A DNA stretch of 39,057 nucleotides from Microcaldota archaeon (GCA_021804095.1 JAJZKQ010000004.1:1-39057); one strand, 5' to 3'; counted from the first letter of the stretch, positions 16,646 to 25,638 are shown. A program made the numbers and translations. Notes: generated by a model from the sequence alone, not told the origin.

Positions 16646-16997
16646 AGAGGTGAAGGCAGGGAACTCTTCCTATCTTCCTAATATCTGAAGCCTCTGCCAT
16701 CTTCCTTTCTATGAATATTCCTACAGATGCCTCCCCAACTATATTGGCAGTATAAAAATCAATCTCGCCGACTAATGCACCGGCGTCCTCAGGCTTCATA
16801 AGATCTCCAATATAAAAACCAGCGTAGCTCTCAAGATCCAACTCACTCTTTCCTTCACTGTGCTTGCTCCCTATGAGTTCTCCATCACACATTGCTATTA
16901 TGCTGCCTTCCGGAGTATCATGTATCTTTACATATATCCTGCCAGCAAGTTCAGCCTTGCCATCTTCCTTACTATTGTCTGCCTGAAGGCCAGCCAT
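16614..16997 (-). CDS. DUF424 family protein
   Basis: The 127-residue protein matches the archaeal DUF424 family: a start rich in acidic residues, then RIYVKIHDTPEGSIIAMCDGELIG, the middle LDLESYAGFYIGDL, TANIVGE and a C-terminal RKIGRVPCLHLF. Function is not established. Family members are widely conserved in archaea and often lie near translation genes, as here next to NAC. The last ten residues (after HLF) extend past the usual family end and lie in the overlap with nac. Confidence 0.82.
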   Translation of the reverse strand: MAGLQADNSKEDGKAELAGRIYVKIHDTPEGSIIAMCDGELIGSKHSEGKSELDLESYAGFYIGDLMKPEDAGALVGEIDFYTANIVGEASVGIFIERKMAEASDIRKIGRVPCLHLFKMDFRSASL

Positions 16998-17002
16998 CTA
17001 AT

Positions 17003-18553
17003 CTACCTGTATCTATAAAACATGTATGCTGTCGAGATGTAGAAGATTCCGTATCCTATAAGCCAGAGACCACCATACAGGTTATTTATCATCACTGCAA
17101 CAATTCCCAAGAGAAAGAGTATGCCTGAAAAGGCGGTTTCTACAATTGAGTTCTTAAGCGCAAATATTATGTTCTTTTCAGATTTAAGGAAAGATATTCC
17201 TGTCCACGAATTCTTCACTGTCTTGCTGAATACCGCAAAAAGAGCAGCCTTGGCCCTTATAAACGCAAGCGCAAAATTAAGAAGCAGCATCATAAACCCT
17301 TTCTTCAGTGATCCGAAATAAAGTTTTGTTACTATAACTGGTGCCATAAGGGATAACACGAAAGCAAGAACCCCAAGCGTCTCGAATATCATCTCAGGGC
17401 TGCCCAGAAGGAAGCCGCCAGGTATGATCATGTTTGGTACTACAGTAAGGCCCGAGAAGACTATTGCAACAGAAACAATAGTGAAAATTATCAATACTAC
17501 CGATATGTAATTCAGTCCGAAGCCGTGTGTGACATAATCAACAAGGAGCCATTTTGATTTAGGCTTCTTGTTACTCTTTCCAAGCAACTTCCCTACAAAA
17601 TATCCTAGAAACTGTGTATCTCCATAGTTGTATCTCCACTGCTGCTTTGCAAGATGGCTGAATTTAGTTATAGGCGCTCCAAGAGCATAATGCCTTGGTA
17701 TGTAAATGCTCTCGTATCCATTTGCATCCGACTCAAAGCTGAAGAAAGTATCTTCAGTGACATATTCCGGAAAGCCTCCTATCTTCTTCAGGTATGATGT
17801 CCTTATAATGCCACATGACCCTGCGAATATTCCTGTATTATTCAGGGCTCTAGAAGGCTGTATGAACTTGAAGAAAAACCCATGGAATATGTCTACCGTG
17901 TCAGAAAAGAAGGTCCCCTTCTGGAATCTCTTTTCTGTCTGTGCATAAGATAATTTTTTGTTGTTGAAATATGGGAGCAGGTCCAGAATGAATCTGGTAT
18001 CGACAAGATACTCGTCGTAATCAAAGATGGCAAGGAATTCCTCCTTAGCATTCATTGCAAAATTGTTAAGCGCGCCTGCCTTGAAATTCCTTCTGTCATC
18101 CCTATGTATGTATCTCACATTGTGCTTTCTCGAGAACCTCTCAAGTTCTTTCCTTATTGCAGGATCTGTAGAATCATCCAGAAGGTAGAAGTTGACCCTG
18201 TCCTTGGGATAGTCAACCTCCATCAACCTGAGAAAGTTCCTCTCGGTCATTGCTGTGTCTTCATTGTATACTGGCACCGCTACCGCTACAAGAGGAAATC
18301 CTTTCATAGGCTTAAGTTTTTTCTGTATCTTCTCAAGATGCTTGTCATAAAGATATGATCTGTAGTAACTGTACGATGTGAATGTGTTGAAGAACCCTGA
18401 TACCGCGGAAAGTATAAGGAAGGCTAAGGCAACAACTCTGCCGAGAATAGTATTTGTTGCTACTATCAAGTATACCGAAAATCCTATCCCAAGTATTGTA
18501 AGAACCGAAAACAGAAAGATCGAAATTCCTCTCATTGCAAGATTCTTATCCAT
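17003..18553 (-). CDS. GT2 family glycosyltransferase, multi-pass, cellulose-synthase-like
   Basis: The 516-residue protein has two N-terminal hydrophobic helices, a cytoplasmic GT2 domain and about four to five C-terminal helices. Catalytic features are PVYNE (94-98), DDS (126-128), DYDE at 178-181 (an Asp-Tyr-Asp-Glu variant of the usual DAD/DxD), TED (266-268, catalytic base) and QQWRY (304-308), the Q-x-x-R-W-like motif of processive enzymes. This set suggests synthesis of a polysaccharide or glycolipid head group and its passage through the membrane. The frame stays open upstream through the antisense of tRNA-Ser, so that part is excluded. I chose this ATG because TTTATAATG on this strand lies about 30 bases upstream. 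Confidence 0.86.
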   Translation of the reverse strand: MDKNLAMRGISIFLFSVLTILGIGFSVYLIVATNTILGRVVALAFLILSAVSGFFNTFTSYSYYRSYLYDKHLEKIQKKLKPMKGFPLVAVAVPVYNEDTAMTERNFLRLMEVDYPKDRVNFYLLDDSTDPAIRKELERFSRKHNVRYIHRDDRRNFKAGALNNFAMNAKEEFLAIFDYDEYLVDTRFILDLLPYFNNKKLSYAQTEKRFQKGTFFSDTVDIFHGFFFKFIQPSRALNNTGIFAGSCGIIRTSYLKKIGGFPEYVTEDTFFSFESDANGYESIYIPRHYALGAPITKFSHLAKQQWRYNYGDTQFLGYFVGKLLGKSNKKPKSKWLLVDYVTHGFGLNYISVVLIIFTIVSVAIVFSGLTVVPNMIIPGGFLLGSPEMIFETLGVLAFVLSLMAPVIVTKLYFGSLKKGFMMLLLNFALAFIRAKAALFAVFSKTVKNSWTGISFLKSEKNIIFALKNSIVETAFSGILFLLGIVAVMINNLYGGLWLIGYGIFYISTAYMFYRYR

Positions 18554-18638
18554 TTTAAACATCATTCTACTTTGTAATACATTATAAATGAAAGACGAAT
18601 AAGAATATAACCTTACATATTTAAATAAACAAGCATGT

Positions 18639-18766
18639 GCCGGGATGGCAGAATCCGGTATCGCGCCAGAACAAATAGGCGAAACTCGAGATCTGGTGGC
18701 CTTCGGGCTTTTTGGGTTCAAAAACAGCTCCCTCTGGCAGGAGCAATGAAAATCCCAATCCCGGCG
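18639..18766 (+). tRNA. tRNA-Ser (CGA) with two introns, one in the T-loop
   Basis: The acceptor arms GCCGGGA (18639-18645) and TCCCGGC (18759-18765) pair perfectly, and the discriminator is G. Anticodon stem CCAGA/TCTGG encloses 21 bases; removing 14 (about 18670-18683) leaves loop CTCGAGA with anticodon CGA. The long variable arm GGCC-TTCG-GGCT confirms class II. T-stem TTGGG (18712-18716) pairs with CCCAA (18754-18758), but 37 bases lie between; removing 18723-18752 (30 bases) leaves loop TTCAAAT. TTCA (18717-18720) pairs with TGAA (18747-18750) between two 3-base bulges, exactly the bulge-helix-bulge expected. In the first intron CGCC (18664-18667) pairs with GGCG (18678-18681). Mature length would be 84. 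One A-C mismatch is seen in the D-stem. ATATTTAAATA near 18617-18627 is its likely TATA box. Confidence 0.9.
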
Positions 18767-18769
18767 CAT

Positions 18770-19852
18770 CTATCTTGTCACAAGATAGCTCTTCACAGCC
18801 TCGTAAAGCTCCCTAGCTTTCCTATTTTCCTCAAAATGCTTCCTTATAGGCATTATCTTTTCTTCAAGCTTTCCTGAAACAAACGACTTGATGTCCATCG
18901 GGTGTATCTTTCCGTCTATGTAAAGCCTTCTCAATTCATTATAATTCTCTGCAACTATATCTCCTCCGAATTTCTGGGACCTGGCTATGGTTATAGGGCT
19001 CTCCCTATTCTCTATTATTATCTTATCTATATAATCAAAGACAGGATTGCCATCACATATCCTCTCAGGGCAGTATGCAGAGTTTATCTTTTTGGCTATA
19101 TCTTCACTGCTATCATGTATGGTTATGGAATTTTTCGGATCCGATTTAGACATCTTAAATTCCATAAGCTTACTTTCATCATCTGTTTTGAGGTCCGGAG
19201 GTGCACCCTTAAGCCCCAGAAGAAGCGGATGGCTTACAACTATCGGTATCTTCCATCCAAATTTCTGCGCAGCTTCCCTTGCAAGTATGTTTGCTTTCCT
19301 CTGGTCTATCCCCAGTTGGCATATGTCTATATCCATCTCGAAGATATCCGTAGCCTGCATTATTGGATAAAATATCTGCGCCGATGAAAGCGATTCTCCC
19401 TCTTTTCTTCCCATTATGGTTATGGCCCTCCTTACTCTATCAAGCGATGTTATCCTGCCTATCTTAAGGAACCTCTCCCAGTAATCGAAGCTATGCATAA
19501 GGTCCTTGTTCCATATTATCTCGACCTTCTCTGTATTCACCCCTGCCGCTTTCCATACCTCAACAAAATACATCCCCGCAGTATGTATATGCTCAAGATC
19601 TCCACCAAGCTTGTTGTTTATATAAGCAAAATAATCTGCAAGATAGAGTTTGAAGTTTATTCCTATATCCATGAGCCTCTTAATGTTCTTTGAGCGCATA
19701 AGCCCAAAATGTATGCCCGCCAGTCCGGAAGGCTCAAACCCATCATATGCAACCGGATGTTCGTTACTCTCAAACAGCATCTTCAGTTCTTCTTCTGTAA
19801 CTATCTCAGCGGCAAACTCCTTTATTACAGCTATCTTGCCTTCAGTATCCAT
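18770..19852 (-). CDS. tyrS: Tyrosyl-tRNA synthetase
   Basis: The 360-residue class I synthetase is of the archaeal/eukaryal TyrRS type. It shows a HIGH-like GIHFG (46-50), a Tyr-pocket block (IFYPIMQATDIFEMDIDICQ), GIDQRKANILARE and a full KMSKS at 233-237. The length fits archaeal TyrRS, and no bacterial S4-like C-terminal domain is present. The stop codon lies four bases from the end of the convergent tRNA-Ser gene. TrpRS is the nearest alternative family, but the QLGIDQRK block is that of TyrRS. Confidence 0.92.
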   Translation of the reverse strand: MDTEGKIAVIKEFAAEIVTEEELKMLFESNEHPVAYDGFEPSGLAGIHFGLMRSKNIKRLMDIGINFKLYLADYFAYINNKLGGDLEHIHTAGMYFVEVWKAAGVNTEKVEIIWNKDLMHSFDYWERFLKIGRITSLDRVRRAITIMGRKEGESLSSAQIFYPIMQATDIFEMDIDICQLGIDQRKANILAREAAQKFGWKIPIVVSHPLLLGLKGAPPDLKTDDESKLMEFKMSKSDPKNSITIHDSSEDIAKKINSAYCPERICDGNPVFDYIDKIIIENRESPITIARSQKFGGDIVAENYNELRRLYIDGKIHPMDIKSFVSGKLEEKIMPIRKHFEENRKARELYEAVKSYLVTR

Positions 19853-19873
19853 TTAACCCATTATACTATTGCC

Positions 19874-19987
19874 ATGCAAGTTTATAACGATTATTCTTCA
19901 GCCCGGCCAATTGCAAAGACTCCGCAACCTGGAAAACAGAAAAACCGTACAAGTTCTCCTATCAGATACCAGCCACCTAAAACCTGA
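19874..19987 (+). CDS. Possible 37-residue basic, Pro-rich small protein
   Basis: A 37-codon frame between tyrS and ftsZ has a strongly basic, Pro/Ser/Gln-rich composition (ending SSPIRYQPPKT). No ribosome-binding site is obvious, and the nearest TATA-like sequence lies too close to its ATG. It shows no recognisable family and may be chance in a promoter region. Confidence 0.18.
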   Translation: MQVYNDYSSARPIAKTPQPGKQKNRTSSPIRYQPPKT

Positions 19988-20050
19988 AGATACGTGATTT
20001 TCCTACAAATCTTTTTATGTTTTAACATCTATCTACTACTCGGCGACTTA

Positions 20051-21136
20051 ATGACGGACAATGCACCAATGCTATCACCTGACGATGAAGAATTGCTGAA
20101 ATTCATAGAGGCGGCAAAGCCAAAAATCTACATTATAGGTGCCGGAGGCAGCGGCTCAAACACGGTGGCAAGAATCTCCGAAGTGAATATAGACGGGGTT
20201 ACCCTCGTAGCAGCAAACACCGACGCATCGCATCTTGCAAAGATAAGATCCAACAGAAAGATACTCATAGGCAAAAAAATTACCAGGGGCCTGGGAGCAG
20301 GAAGCGATCCTAAGATAGGGGAAGAATCAGCCATAGAGAGCAAGGAGGAGATAAAGAACATAATAAACGATGCACAACTAGTATTCATAACCTGTGGGAT
20401 GGGCGGAGGAACAGGCACAGGCTCAGCACCAGTAATAGCACACCAGGCAAAGGAATCCGGAGCTCTTACTATAGGCATAGTAACACTCCCATTCACAAGC
20501 GAGGGAAGGATAAGAATGAGAAATGCCCTTGAAGGGCTCTCAAAGCTGAAACGGTCAACCGATACCACCATAATAATACCAAACGACAAGCTCCTCTCAG
20601 TAGCGCCTGACCTGCCGCTCAATATGGCATTCAGGATAAGCGACGAGGTACTATCAAATGCAACAAAGGGAATCATAGAGATGGTAACTAAACCCGGAAT
20701 GGTAAACCTAGACTTCGCAGACCTGAGAAGCGTATTAAAGGATTCCGGCTATGCTGTAATAGGCATAGGCGAGGCTAATTCCTCGAATTCAAAAGACAGG
20801 GCAATGATAGCAGTTGAGAATACTCTCAAAAGCCCTCTCCTAGATGTCAATCTATCAAGTGCAAAGAAAGCCCTAGTCAATATAGTTGGAGGCGAGGACC
20901 TTACTCTCCGCGAAGCCGAAAGGATATTCCAGGAGGTATCAGGAAGAATAAGCCCAGATGCAATGCTAAAATGGGGAGCGCGCATAGATCCCAACCTTCA
21001 GAAAAGCGAAGTAAAGATAATGGTAGTGATGGGCGGCGTCGAATTCGCAGAGTATACTGAAACAGGAATAAAGAACAAGATAGATGCAAACAGCGATCTT
21101 GACCTTGACATGATATTCGATGACGAAAATTCCTGA
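20051..21136 (+). CDS. ftsZ: Cell division protein FtsZ
   Basis: The 361-residue tubulin-like GTPase forms the division ring. The GTP-binding N-terminal domain shows GAGGSGSNTV (30-39), GGGTGTGSAP (118-127, tubulin signature) and NTDAS. The T7-loop NLDFADLRSVL (about 199-209) supplies the catalytic Asp residues to the neighbouring subunit. The protein ends in an acidic tail. An in-frame upstream extension is hydrophobic and unlike FtsZ; MTDNAPM is preferred, with a TTTTTATGT element about 35 bases before it. It is followed by secE, the neighbour seen in many archaea. Confidence 0.95.
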   Translation: MTDNAPMLSPDDEELLKFIEAAKPKIYIIGAGGSGSNTVARISEVNIDGVTLVAANTDASHLAKIRSNRKILIGKKITRGLGAGSDPKIGEESAIESKEEIKNIINDAQLVFITCGMGGGTGTGSAPVIAHQAKESGALTIGIVTLPFTSEGRIRMRNALEGLSKLKRSTDTTIIIPNDKLLSVAPDLPLNMAFRISDEVLSNATKGIIEMVTKPGMVNLDFADLRSVLKDSGYAVIGIGEANSSNSKDRAMIAVENTLKSPLLDVNLSSAKKALVNIVGGEDLTLREAERIFQEVSGRISPDAMLKWGARIDPNLQKSEVKIMVVMGGVEFAEYTETGIKNKIDANSDLDLDMIFDDENS

Positions 21137-21212
21137 ATACTATCTTTGGAAAGATGCAGAACTGGTGTATCTAAAGTTATTTATCTTTTAATGCTCAATT
21201 CTGGATGATTAA

Positions 21213-21389
21213 TTGGATATAATAAAGAGCCTTAAGAACTTCATAGCCGACTCGAAAAGAGTGCTATCAATAAGCTACAAGCCTGACAGGGCTTCTTTCA
21301 ACAGAACTTTCAAAATAGTGCTTATTGCAACCCTGATAGTAGGCATACTCGGTTTTATAGTTGTCACTATCATAGGATTTGTTACCTGA
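21213..21389 (+). CDS. secE: Preprotein translocase subunit SecE (Sec61-gamma)
   Basis: The 58-residue protein begins at TTG; an in-frame TAA lies directly before it, so this is the only plausible start. Residues 1-30 form the amphipathic cytoplasmic helix (KNFIADSKRVLSISYKPDRASFNRT), with the conserved basic/Lys-Pro turn, and residues 33-57 a single transmembrane helix. This is the short archaeal Sec61-gamma form. GTTATTTATC near 21176-21185, about 30 bases upstream, supports a leaderless TTG start. It follows ftsZ as in Euryarchaeota, but nusG/spt5 and rpl11 do not follow here. Confidence 0.88.
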   Translation: MDIIKSLKNFIADSKRVLSISYKPDRASFNRTFKIVLIATLIVGILGFIVVTIIGFVT

Positions 21390-21488
21390 CCTGTCTTCAT
21401 CTGCCGTGTTTGGGCCATTCAGAATGGAGGATAGCAAAACCAGACTAGACAAAAAACAATGAGGCCCAAGGCAGAATTAGGCATATGC

Positions 21489-22268
21489 ATGGAAATCGAA
21501 ATAGACTTCAACAAATCCGCACAGAAAAATGCAGAAGATTACTTTGAGAAGAGCAAAAAATCCAGAAGAAAGGCGGCAGGAGCTGAAAAAGCAGTTTCAG
21601 ACCTTGAAGCATCTCTTGCAAAGATAGGCTACAACACAACAGAGAAAAAACAATTCCGCGAGATAGAGAAAAAAGAATGGTATGAAAAATTCAACTGGTT
21701 CTTCACAAGTGAGAAGGATCTTGCCATAGGAGGCAGAAGCGCAGATCAGAACGAAGAAATATACTCGAAATATCTGGAAAAGAATGACCTATTCTTTCAC
21801 TCTGACATATTCGGCGCTTCGGTGGTTGTGCTTAAGAACGGAACCTCGGCATCTGCAAAATCAAGGGAGGAAGCTGCGCAGTTCGCCGGATGCTTTTCAA
21901 GCGCATGGGAGAACCTGCAGACAACTGTGGATGTATACTCATTGAGAAAGGAACAGGTCTCAAAGTCAAAAAACGAGGGTTCCATAAGCAAGGGCAGCTT
22001 CACACTCAGCGGCGAACGAGAATGGTACAAGAACATGCCCCTAGAGATGGGAGCATTCCTAAATGAAGAGATAAACAAGGCAGAGATCGCGCCCATGAAG
22101 ACCATTTCGGAGACAAAGCCTAAGAAAGCAATCCTGATAAAGGTCGGCAAGACAAAAAAATCAGATGCAGCCAAATATATAAGCAAAGAATTAGGATACC
22201 CGAATATAGACTACATAATGCAGCATCTGCCTACCGGCCCATTCTCCATATCCGAATACAAATCATGA
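21489..22268 (+). CDS. NFACT-R (DUF814) protein lacking the N-terminal NFACT half, RqcH-related
   Basis: The 259-residue protein starts EIEIDFNKSAQKNAEDYFEKSKKSRRK, which matches the coiled-coil junction of RqcH/Rqc2 proteins, and continues into the NFACT-R domain: WFFTSEKDLAIGGRSADQNEEIYSKYL, then DLFFHSDIFGASVVVLKNG, then the GEREWYKNMPLEMGAF block. RqcH binds stalled 60S/50S-peptidyl-tRNA complexes and recruits Ala-tRNA for tail addition. Usual archaeal members are about 650 residues. The N-terminal NFACT-N domain is absent here, and no other open frame upstream encodes it. An alternative start 30 bases upstream would add ten residues. Confidence 0.82.
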   Translation: MEIEIDFNKSAQKNAEDYFEKSKKSRRKAAGAEKAVSDLEASLAKIGYNTTEKKQFREIEKKEWYEKFNWFFTSEKDLAIGGRSADQNEEIYSKYLEKNDLFFHSDIFGASVVVLKNGTSASAKSREEAAQFAGCFSSAWENLQTTVDVYSLRKEQVSKSKNEGSISKGSFTLSGEREWYKNMPLEMGAFLNEEINKAEIAPMKTISETKPKKAILIKVGKTKKSDAAKYISKELGYPNIDYIMQHLPTGPFSISEYKS

Positions 22269-22381
22269 ATCCGCATATGCCCGCATTCAGGCAGAGGCAT
22301 GCAGGTCCTAACTTATGGCTTGTATCTTTGAATAGTTTTTATTGCATATTATTTTTTAATGGTTTTTATTAAATACTCTTC

Positions 22382-24001
22382 ATGCAAACGAAATACATTG
22401 TTGTTCTGGGTTCAATGATGAGCGGCCTGGGCAAGGGAGTCGTGACCTCATCCCTCCTCAAGATGCTCGATTTCTACGACTATAAAGCACTGCCAATTAA
22501 ATTCGACGGATATCTAAATTATGATTGCGGGACAATGAATCCATACAGGCACGGAGAGGTCTTCGTGCTTGACGACAAAAGCGAAGTCGACATGGATTTC
22601 GGAATATACGAACGCTTCAGCAATCTAAATCTCACCGGAGATCTCTCCATAACAGGAGGAAAACTCTTCGGATCTGTAATATCAAAGGAACGCAGGGGCG
22701 AATATCTGGGCGAGGACGTACAGATAATTCCCCATCTCACAAACGAGGCTATCTCCATGATAGAGAATGTCGAGAAAAAGAGAAAGCCCGATGTGATAAT
22801 AATAGAGGTAGGGGGCACAGTGGGCGATATAGAAAACAGCTATTTCATAGAGGCAGTAAGGCAGCTTGCATTGAAGCACCCGACATTATTCATAAACCTG
22901 ACCTATGCACCATCACTCGAAGTTGTAGGAGAGCAAAAGACAAAGCCGGCACAAGTTGGGTACAGGCTCCTCCTCCAGGCAGGCATAAGGCCGGATTTCG
23001 TGATATGCAGGAGCAGGGATCCCCTGAACGGCAAGGCACGATCAAAGCTGGCAATGTTTGCAAACATAAGCGAAGATAAAGTAATAGACGATTCTGACAC
23101 AGATACCATCTATGAACTGCCTCTTCATTTCATGCAGCAGAATTTCGATAAGAAATTACTTAAGGCACTCGGTTTTTCCAAGAGGTTGAACCGCAGGAAA
23201 TACAACTCATGGAAGAGCAGTGTAGGCAGGATAAAGAACCCTAAGAACTCGGTAGACATAGGCATACTTGGCAAGTATACTGACCTGAAAGATTCATACG
23301 CGAGCGTAAAAGAGGCATTGGTCCATGCTGGCGCATCACTCGACACAGGAGTAAAGATACACTGGATAGAATCTTCAGATCTAGAGCGGGAGAGTTCAAA
23401 GAATCAATTTGAAGGATTGAACGGAATACTTGTTCCCGGAGGCTTCGGAAACCGCGGCACCGAAGGCATGATAAGGGGGATAGAGCAAGCAAGGGAGAAT
23501 CAAATTCCTTACCTGGGGTTATGCTTGGGAATGCAGCTGATGGCAGTGGAGTATGCCAGAAACGTGGCGAATCTTAATGGGGCAAATTCCACAGAGTTTG
23601 ACCCTAAGACAAAATACGATATAATCCACCTGCTTCTTTCGCAGAAGGGAATCGAGAGCAAGGGAGGCACAATGAGGCTCGGCCTCTGGAAGTGCAGGCT
23701 CTCAAATAATTCAAGATCCAGAACCTTATACGGTTCAAATATCGCAAGCGAGAGGCATAGGCATAGATATGAATTCAACAACAAATACAGGAAAAAGCTT
23801 GAAGCCAAGGGACTTCTCGTTGCAGGCACAACGCTGGACGGAAAGCTTGTAGAATTCATAGAATGGAAGGATTCCTTCGGAATAGCAACCCAGTCTCATC
23901 CGGAGCTGCGGTCAAGGCTTGAAGTTCCCGCACCTCTATTCAAAGGTTTCATCGAAGCTGCGCTTTCATATAAACGCTCTCAGAGAAAGATCTCCGCATA
24001 G
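22382..24001 (+). CDS. pyrG: CTP synthase
   Basis: The 539-residue enzyme converts UTP to CTP with glutamine and ATP. The synthase half has GSMMSGLGKGV (10-20, ATP loop), FDGYLNYDCGTMNPYRHGEVFVLDD and GEQKTKPAQ; the glutaminase half has GLCLGMQ with Cys381 and SHPE with His506. All are intact and the length is normal. The ATP-loop residues are somewhat divergent (SMMSG where TGGVVSG is common). A TTTTTATTAAAT element lies close upstream of the ATG. The gene overlaps the convergent flippase gene by 22 bases. Confidence 0.95.
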   Translation: MQTKYIVVLGSMMSGLGKGVVTSSLLKMLDFYDYKALPIKFDGYLNYDCGTMNPYRHGEVFVLDDKSEVDMDFGIYERFSNLNLTGDLSITGGKLFGSVISKERRGEYLGEDVQIIPHLTNEAISMIENVEKKRKPDVIIIEVGGTVGDIENSYFIEAVRQLALKHPTLFINLTYAPSLEVVGEQKTKPAQVGYRLLLQAGIRPDFVICRSRDPLNGKARSKLAMFANISEDKVIDDSDTDTIYELPLHFMQQNFDKKLLKALGFSKRLNRRKYNSWKSSVGRIKNPKNSVDIGILGKYTDLKDSYASVKEALVHAGASLDTGVKIHWIESSDLERESSKNQFEGLNGILVPGGFGNRGTEGMIRGIEQARENQIPYLGLCLGMQLMAVEYARNVANLNGANSTEFDPKTKYDIIHLLLSQKGIESKGGTMRLGLWKCRLSNNSRSRTLYGSNIASERHRHRYEFNNKYRKKLEAKGLLVAGTTLDGKLVEFIEWKDSFGIATQSHPELRSRLEVPAPLFKGFIEAALSYKRSQRKISA

Positions 24002-25611
24002 CCTATTATCATATTCAGGATTCTCCCTACAAGAGGAACGCCGCCGCCTATCTTTCTAAGAAGTTTCATCTCTTCATCAGCAACAGCGCCTATCTTTACA
24101 AGTATTGGTGGATACGCTACCAATATCACGAGTATCCCTGCAGCAAGCATTATCTCCGGATTTCCTACCAAAAAGAGAAGCGCAAGAAAAACTCCCAGTA
24201 TTATATTGGCAAGAAGTATTCTGAGGTCTTTGCCAAAACTTATCCTTATTCCCTTCTTCTTAAGGTATCGCATGAAAAGTATGTCTGTAGCCAAGCCTCC
24301 TACGTAGAGCATAGCGGCAATCAATCCTACCACATGGAATATCGGCACAAGAACCAGAAGCGCAAGGAATTCTACTATTCCCACATAGAGCGAGTATTTG
24401 AAGACAACCTTTGTCTCGCGTGTGCTTATAACCAGTTGAGTGGCAAAGCTCCCCAATATCCCTATGAGCATTCCTATCCCCACCAGCTGCATGTAGAATG
24501 TAGAACCATTATAATACGAAGAAAATAATGTATTCATGAGCGCATGTGCAAAGACCGTAACATAGAGGACCATAGGCGTAGTAAAGAGCAGACCGAAATA
24601 TACCGAGTAATAAAAGAACCTGTCTATCTTTCCAGATATGCCTTTGCTGTTTATAGCTTCAGCAAACATAGGTATCAGGACAGTCGCCATGGTTCCTGCA
24701 ACTACATCTATGAGGGTGCCTATCCTGGATGCCACTCCATAATATCCTACAAAAGAGGGCAAGACAAAAATCCCCAGAAATATGACTGAGAAATTAGTCA
24801 CTATGGTCCCTATTATGTTTGAGTATGTCAGGGGCATTGAGAATCTAAGCATTTCTCCTATCCTTTTTCTCATGCCTTTTATCTCAAATGATATGCCGTA
24901 AGGTTTAGAAGATGCAAATATCTGGAAGAGAGACGCAGCAAAGAGTGCAATTATATATCCTGCGATGGCTCCCTCTATCTTTCCCTGCAGTGTTCCTGCA
25001 AGATATACCAGAAGTATGCTGAATACAGCCTGCACAACAGAATAGAGTATCATGCCTATTCCGCTGCTCTTCCCATCATGGAATCCTACAAGGATAAGGT
25101 TGAATGAGTTGTAGATGAAACTAAAGGCTATTGTAGCCATTGCTATTATTATTACCGGATAAAGCGCAACAGAATGAAGCACATATTCTGCTATGGGAAC
25201 ACTAAGCGCTATGCCGATTAATGAGAGCGCCACACCCGGGAGTACTATCGCAATAGCAGCATCACCGAGGGCATTTTTTATCTGGTGGGTTTTTTTCTTG
25301 GCTATGAGGAAAGGTATTCTTTCATTAAGGTATGTCCCTATGTTGAGGCTTCCGACAGCGCTGGCAAATCCGGCAGTGCTCAATGCAAGCGTATAAATTC
25401 CATATCCTTTAGGGAGGAGGAGCCTTGCTACGACCACAAACATGAATACCTGGATAAGCATTGAGACTACTTTTCCAGATACCAGGAAAGATGCCGATTT
25501 TGCCGTCTTCCTGGCAAGTTCTGCTGTTGTTTTGTAATTGCCTTCTTCATTAATATCCAGATGTATCACCTTCGCACGTTTGAAGTGAAACTTCAGTTTC
25601 ACATAATGCAA
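23980..25611 (-). CDS. MOP-superfamily flippase (polysaccharide/Wzx-like), downstream copy
   Basis: The up-to-543-residue membrane protein has about 14 hydrophobic segments. The first helix is followed by VVVARLLLPKGYGIYTLALSTAGF, the signature of polysaccharide biosynthesis flippases. It should move lipid-linked sugars across the membrane. It lies 27 bases after the stop of a similar flippase, so both form one operon. Its start is uncertain: the first 33 residues are polar and carry a GTGAAAC-TTCA-GTTTCAC hairpin, so a start further inside is possible. The two proteins are clearly related in layout but diverged. Confidence 0.85.
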   Translation of the reverse strand: MHYVKLKFHFKRAKVIHLDINEEGNYKTTAELARKTAKSASFLVSGKVVSMLIQVFMFVVVARLLLPKGYGIYTLALSTAGFASAVGSLNIGTYLNERIPFLIAKKKTHQIKNALGDAAIAIVLPGVALSLIGIALSVPIAEYVLHSVALYPVIIIAMATIAFSFIYNSFNLILVGFHDGKSSGIGMILYSVVQAVFSILLVYLAGTLQGKIEGAIAGYIIALFAASLFQIFASSKPYGISFEIKGMRKRIGEMLRFSMPLTYSNIIGTIVTNFSVIFLGIFVLPSFVGYYGVASRIGTLIDVVAGTMATVLIPMFAEAINSKGISGKIDRFFYYSVYFGLLFTTPMVLYVTVFAHALMNTLFSSYYNGSTFYMQLVGIGMLIGILGSFATQLVISTRETKVVFKYSLYVGIVEFLALLVLVPIFHVVGLIAAMLYVGGLATDILFMRYLKKKGIRISFGKDLRILLANIILGVFLALLFLVGNPEIMLAAGILVILVAYPPILVKIGAVADEEMKLLRKIGGGVPLVGRILNMIIGYAEIFL

Positions 25612-25638
25612 TTATGCGAACGCATCTCAATACTTCCA

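Noticed and set aside
18554-18769. N-terminal extension of the GT2 glycosyltransferase by 72 residues
   Set aside because: The extension is the antisense of tRNA-Ser plus its promoter, it has no membrane-protein character, and a better start with a TATA-like element lies inside.
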